DNA of 7,188 nt, from contig JAAZNS010000368.1 in NCBI GenBank assembly GCA_012798185.1, forward strand, positions 1 through 7,188, given 5' to 3'. Shown piece after piece: positions 5,476 to 7,188 of this stretch. The DNA is from Chloroflexota bacterium. Its GTDB lineage: Bacteria; Chloroflexota; Anaerolineae; Anaerolineales; UBA4823. The notes beneath the pieces are model-generated. The model was not told where the DNA came from. It made no database searches and saw only the letters and a program-made list of their open reading frames with translations. A program made the translations under genes and the position numbers. Every line of letters begins with the position of its first letter. Within the stretch, counting starts at the first letter, position 1.

Positions 5476-6084
5476 ATGATCACACTAGACAACCTTTTCT
5501 TGCTCCTTACCGGATTATTAGCAGCTTTTCTATGTTGGTACTTTCTTAAAAGGTATCAACTTCACAGGGCAACACATAACATTTATTACCTGATCGGTTT
5601 TATTGTTCTTCTTGTCTCTGGTTTACTGCTTATATTCCTTGGCTTGGAAATTTTGACATCGCCCTATGTTCTGACTGTTGCCAGCCTGATCCCCTTAGGC
5701 ATTTCCATGGGGATTGCTGAGGAATATTTTCCGAAATGGAAAAAGGCTTTTAAGTGGTTTGCTTTAATCGGTTTTGTGGCGATTGCGGTCTCAAGCATAG
5801 CGGGTCTGGATGGCTTGAAGAAGATCTCGGTTCCACTCTTCCACGGAGTTGCAGGGTTAGTTATCTTCTTAGGTCCATTTCTGGCAAAGAAAGCACCCAA
5901 GGGTTTTTACTGGGTGGGGATTGGAGGATTGCTGATCGGTCTCGGTGGCATTGCCCTTGCATTCATCTCTTCAGGTTCACAACTGCTTTTTTTCAGTCCA
6001 GTATTTGTTATGAAAATTATCACACTACTGCTCCTTTTAATGACAGGGTCATTTACACTCGGATTTACAAGAAAGGATAGGTAG
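5476..6084 (+). CDS. 7-TM membrane protein of unknown function
   Basis: A 202-aa hydrophobic protein with about seven helices (near residues 5-24, 36-58, 63-82, 91-110, 117-136, 143-163 and 175-196). I do not recognise the family. A histidine pair lies after helix 1 (LHRATH, His30 and His34), and His123 begins helix 5 (LFHGVAG). Two glutamates (AEEYF, 82-83) sit at the end of helix 3. These could be ligands or proton-path residues, but nothing proves it. AGAGGA (5467-5472) lies 3 nt before ATG 5476. Its stop is only 5 nt before the start of the heme-copper-oxidase-like gene, so the two are probably translationally coupled and may form a complex. Confidence 0.82.
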   Translation: MITLDNLFLLLTGLLAAFLCWYFLKRYQLHRATHNIYYLIGFIVLLVSGLLLIFLGLEILTSPYVLTVASLIPLGISMGIAEEYFPKWKKAFKWFALIGFVAIAVSSIAGLDGLKKISVPLFHGVAGLVIFLGPFLAKKAPKGFYWVGIGGLLIGLGGIALAFISSGSQLLFFSPVFVMKIITLLLLLMTGSFTLGFTRKDR

Positions 6085-6089
6085 TTCAT

Positions 6090-7106
6090 ATGAAATTATG
6101 GCTCAAACAACGATTTTCATATTTATTCAATTCCACCAAAGGTTTGATCCTGGTCGCAATCGCAATGATCGCTCTTACCACAGCCATTTGGGGAATGCTT
6201 TCAGGTCCGATGGCAGAGATGGGCGTGCGGGAAGTAGTCATCAAACTTTTCAAAATGGATATGCTGCAAGCAGAACGAGAAGGGCGAATTATCATCCTGT
6301 ATCACTCTATTGCCATGGCAGTTGTTGCGATCGAGACGTATATGATCACAAGCCTTTTGAAGATGAAATCCTTCTTCAAGACGACCATCAACGCCATTAT
6401 AACAGTCGGCTATATCTTGACCATGATTTTCGGGATGGGATTCGCCTACTTCGGTCATAATTGGGCTTTCCATGGAGTGTACATCTTCGGTCTTTCGTTA
6501 ATCTTTTTTGCCGGTGTGCTATTGGTGATCGCCCTCTGGCCATGGAAAAAAGAATACTATCAGGCGGACAAGACCTATGCCCGTACGAAAAAAGGGGTCG
6601 ATATCGAGCGTGTTGCATTTTTTTCTACCGCTCTTACCACAGTAATTTCAGCGCTTTTTGGGGCGATCCCGGGTTCATTTTTCGGCAATGGTTTTGAAGT
6701 CTTTCTTGCCGAAAATGTCATTCGATTTCCTCATAAGACGACTATGCAGTATGCCGTTATCGGTCATCTCCATATTATGCTGGCGTTGATCGCAATCATG
6801 ATCACTCTGATAATTGGGCGGTGGTTAAACTTTAAAGGGATTCTCCACAAGATATCCATGCCCTTGATGATTTTAGGAACGATTGTGCTTAACCTTGGCG
6901 TTTGGGGGGTGGCAACTCCACTCCAGCCAATCGCTCACCAGGTAATCTATACTGGTGCCACACCATCCATGTTTGCGGCCTTGCTTTTGCTCATTTGGAG
7001 TTGGAATAAACTGATCAAAAATGGCACCCGTCATTTGGAAAAGCCAAAATTCGGAGACAAGCTTAAAGCACTGTGGGAGGGTCAGCACATAGTATACACT
7101 TTATGA
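6090..7106 (+). CDS. Short heme-copper-oxidase-like membrane protein
   Basis: A 338-aa protein with about eight helices (near residues 18-38, 68-92, 98-120, 127-152, 173-200, 220-244, 254-275 and 285-305). Three motifs recall the NorB/CcoN branch of heme-copper oxidases. GRIIILYHS (65-73) before a helix resembles helix II, whose histidine holds the low-spin heme. FGHNWAFHG (121-129) resembles the YGHN of cbb3 helix VI. VIGHLHIM (223-230) resembles the GHxH of helix X, whose histidines bind both hemes. Catalytic subunits of that family have 12 or more helices and about 450 aa or more, and no HH pair like that of helix VII is visible. This may be a reduced or divergent relative that binds b-type heme, perhaps without oxygen or NO reduction. 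Other histidines at 215 and 283 flank helices. It has no cysteine. ATG 6090 follows a weak AGG at 6079-6081 and lies 5 nt after the 7-TM gene. The family link rests on motifs alone. Confidence 0.68.
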   Translation: MKLWLKQRFSYLFNSTKGLILVAIAMIALTTAIWGMLSGPMAEMGVREVVIKLFKMDMLQAEREGRIIILYHSIAMAVVAIETYMITSLLKMKSFFKTTINAIITVGYILTMIFGMGFAYFGHNWAFHGVYIFGLSLIFFAGVLLVIALWPWKKEYYQADKTYARTKKGVDIERVAFFSTALTTVISALFGAIPGSFFGNGFEVFLAENVIRFPHKTTMQYAVIGHLHIMLALIAIMITLIIGRWLNFKGILHKISMPLMILGTIVLNLGVWGVATPLQPIAHQVIYTGATPSMFAALLLLIWSWNKLIKNGTRHLEKPKFGDKLKALWEGQHIVYTL

Positions 7107-7112
7107 ATCGGG

Positions 7113-7127
7113 GATATAAACAATATC
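7113..7127 (+). repeat. Small hairpin after the last gene
   Basis: GATAT (7113-7117) and ATATC (7123-7127) flank a 5-nt loop, 6 nt after the last stop codon. The stem is weak and AT-rich with no T-tract, so it is not a convincing terminator and the transcript may continue beyond the window. The remaining bases to 7188 contain no gene I can support. Confidence 0.25.
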
Positions 7128-7188
7128 GTGACAGATGTCTGGAAATATGGGGGCTACGATATGAAGACATAGAGGTGCGAATTGATCA

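Noticed and set aside
7128..7172. A 14-codon GTG frame after the last gene
   Set aside because: The nearest purine-rich site is too far upstream, the frame is very short, and it resembles nothing.
7172..7188. A possible next gene starting at TTG 7182 or GTG 7175 behind GAGGTG
   Set aside because: Only a few bases remain in the window, so no coding evidence can be given.
1..7188. CRISPR array, insertion sequence or toxin-antitoxin pair
   Set aside because: No regularly spaced repeats, no transposase-like frame and no small toxin-like gene pair could be found on either strand.

Overview
The window is a moderately AT-rich bacterial stretch of 7.2 kb. It holds two transcriptional regulators and a run of mostly membrane-protein genes that look poorly characterised. 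The style of the Crp/Fnr regulators, the mixed ATG/GTG/TTG starts and the small multi-spanning membrane proteins would fit a Chloroflexota (Anaerolineae-like) genome. That assignment is a guess from general impression, with no marker gene behind it.

Layout. Positions 1-467 carry no convincing gene. They hold several small hairpins, a 42-nt piece resembling the 3' half of a methionine tRNA (133-174), and an AT-rich promoter region. A Crp/Fnr-family regulator follows on the + strand (468-1181). A second Crp/Fnr-family regulator faces it on the - strand (1297-1983). A short divergent control region (1984-2090) separates the second regulator from an 8-TM membrane protein (2091-2951), which is followed by an 11-bp hairpin (2989-3017). 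Seven + strand genes with short gaps then form a probable operon. In order they are a BON-domain protein (3122-3433), a two-TM protein with an FHRW motif (3442-3693), a cupin (3753-4100), a CopD-like four-TM protein (4111-4602), a second 8-TM protein related to the first (4632-5435), a 7-TM protein (5476-6084) and an 8-TM protein with heme-copper-oxidase-like histidine motifs (6090-7106).

How they may work together. The last gene keeps histidines in contexts resembling helix II and helix X of the NorB/CcoN branch of heme-copper oxidases. It is short (338 aa, about 8 helices) and may lack the full active-site set. With the CopD-like protein and other membrane proteins that place histidines at helix ends, it suggests a membrane heme or metal redox or sensing module. 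Crp/Fnr regulators of this general kind often answer to oxygen, nitric oxide or redox state. No CxxCH cytochrome c motif and no obvious soluble electron carrier is encoded here, so donor, substrate and even enzymatic activity are unknown. This seven-gene cluster, plus the related 8-TM gene and its divergent regulator, is the best candidate in the window for an undescribed system.
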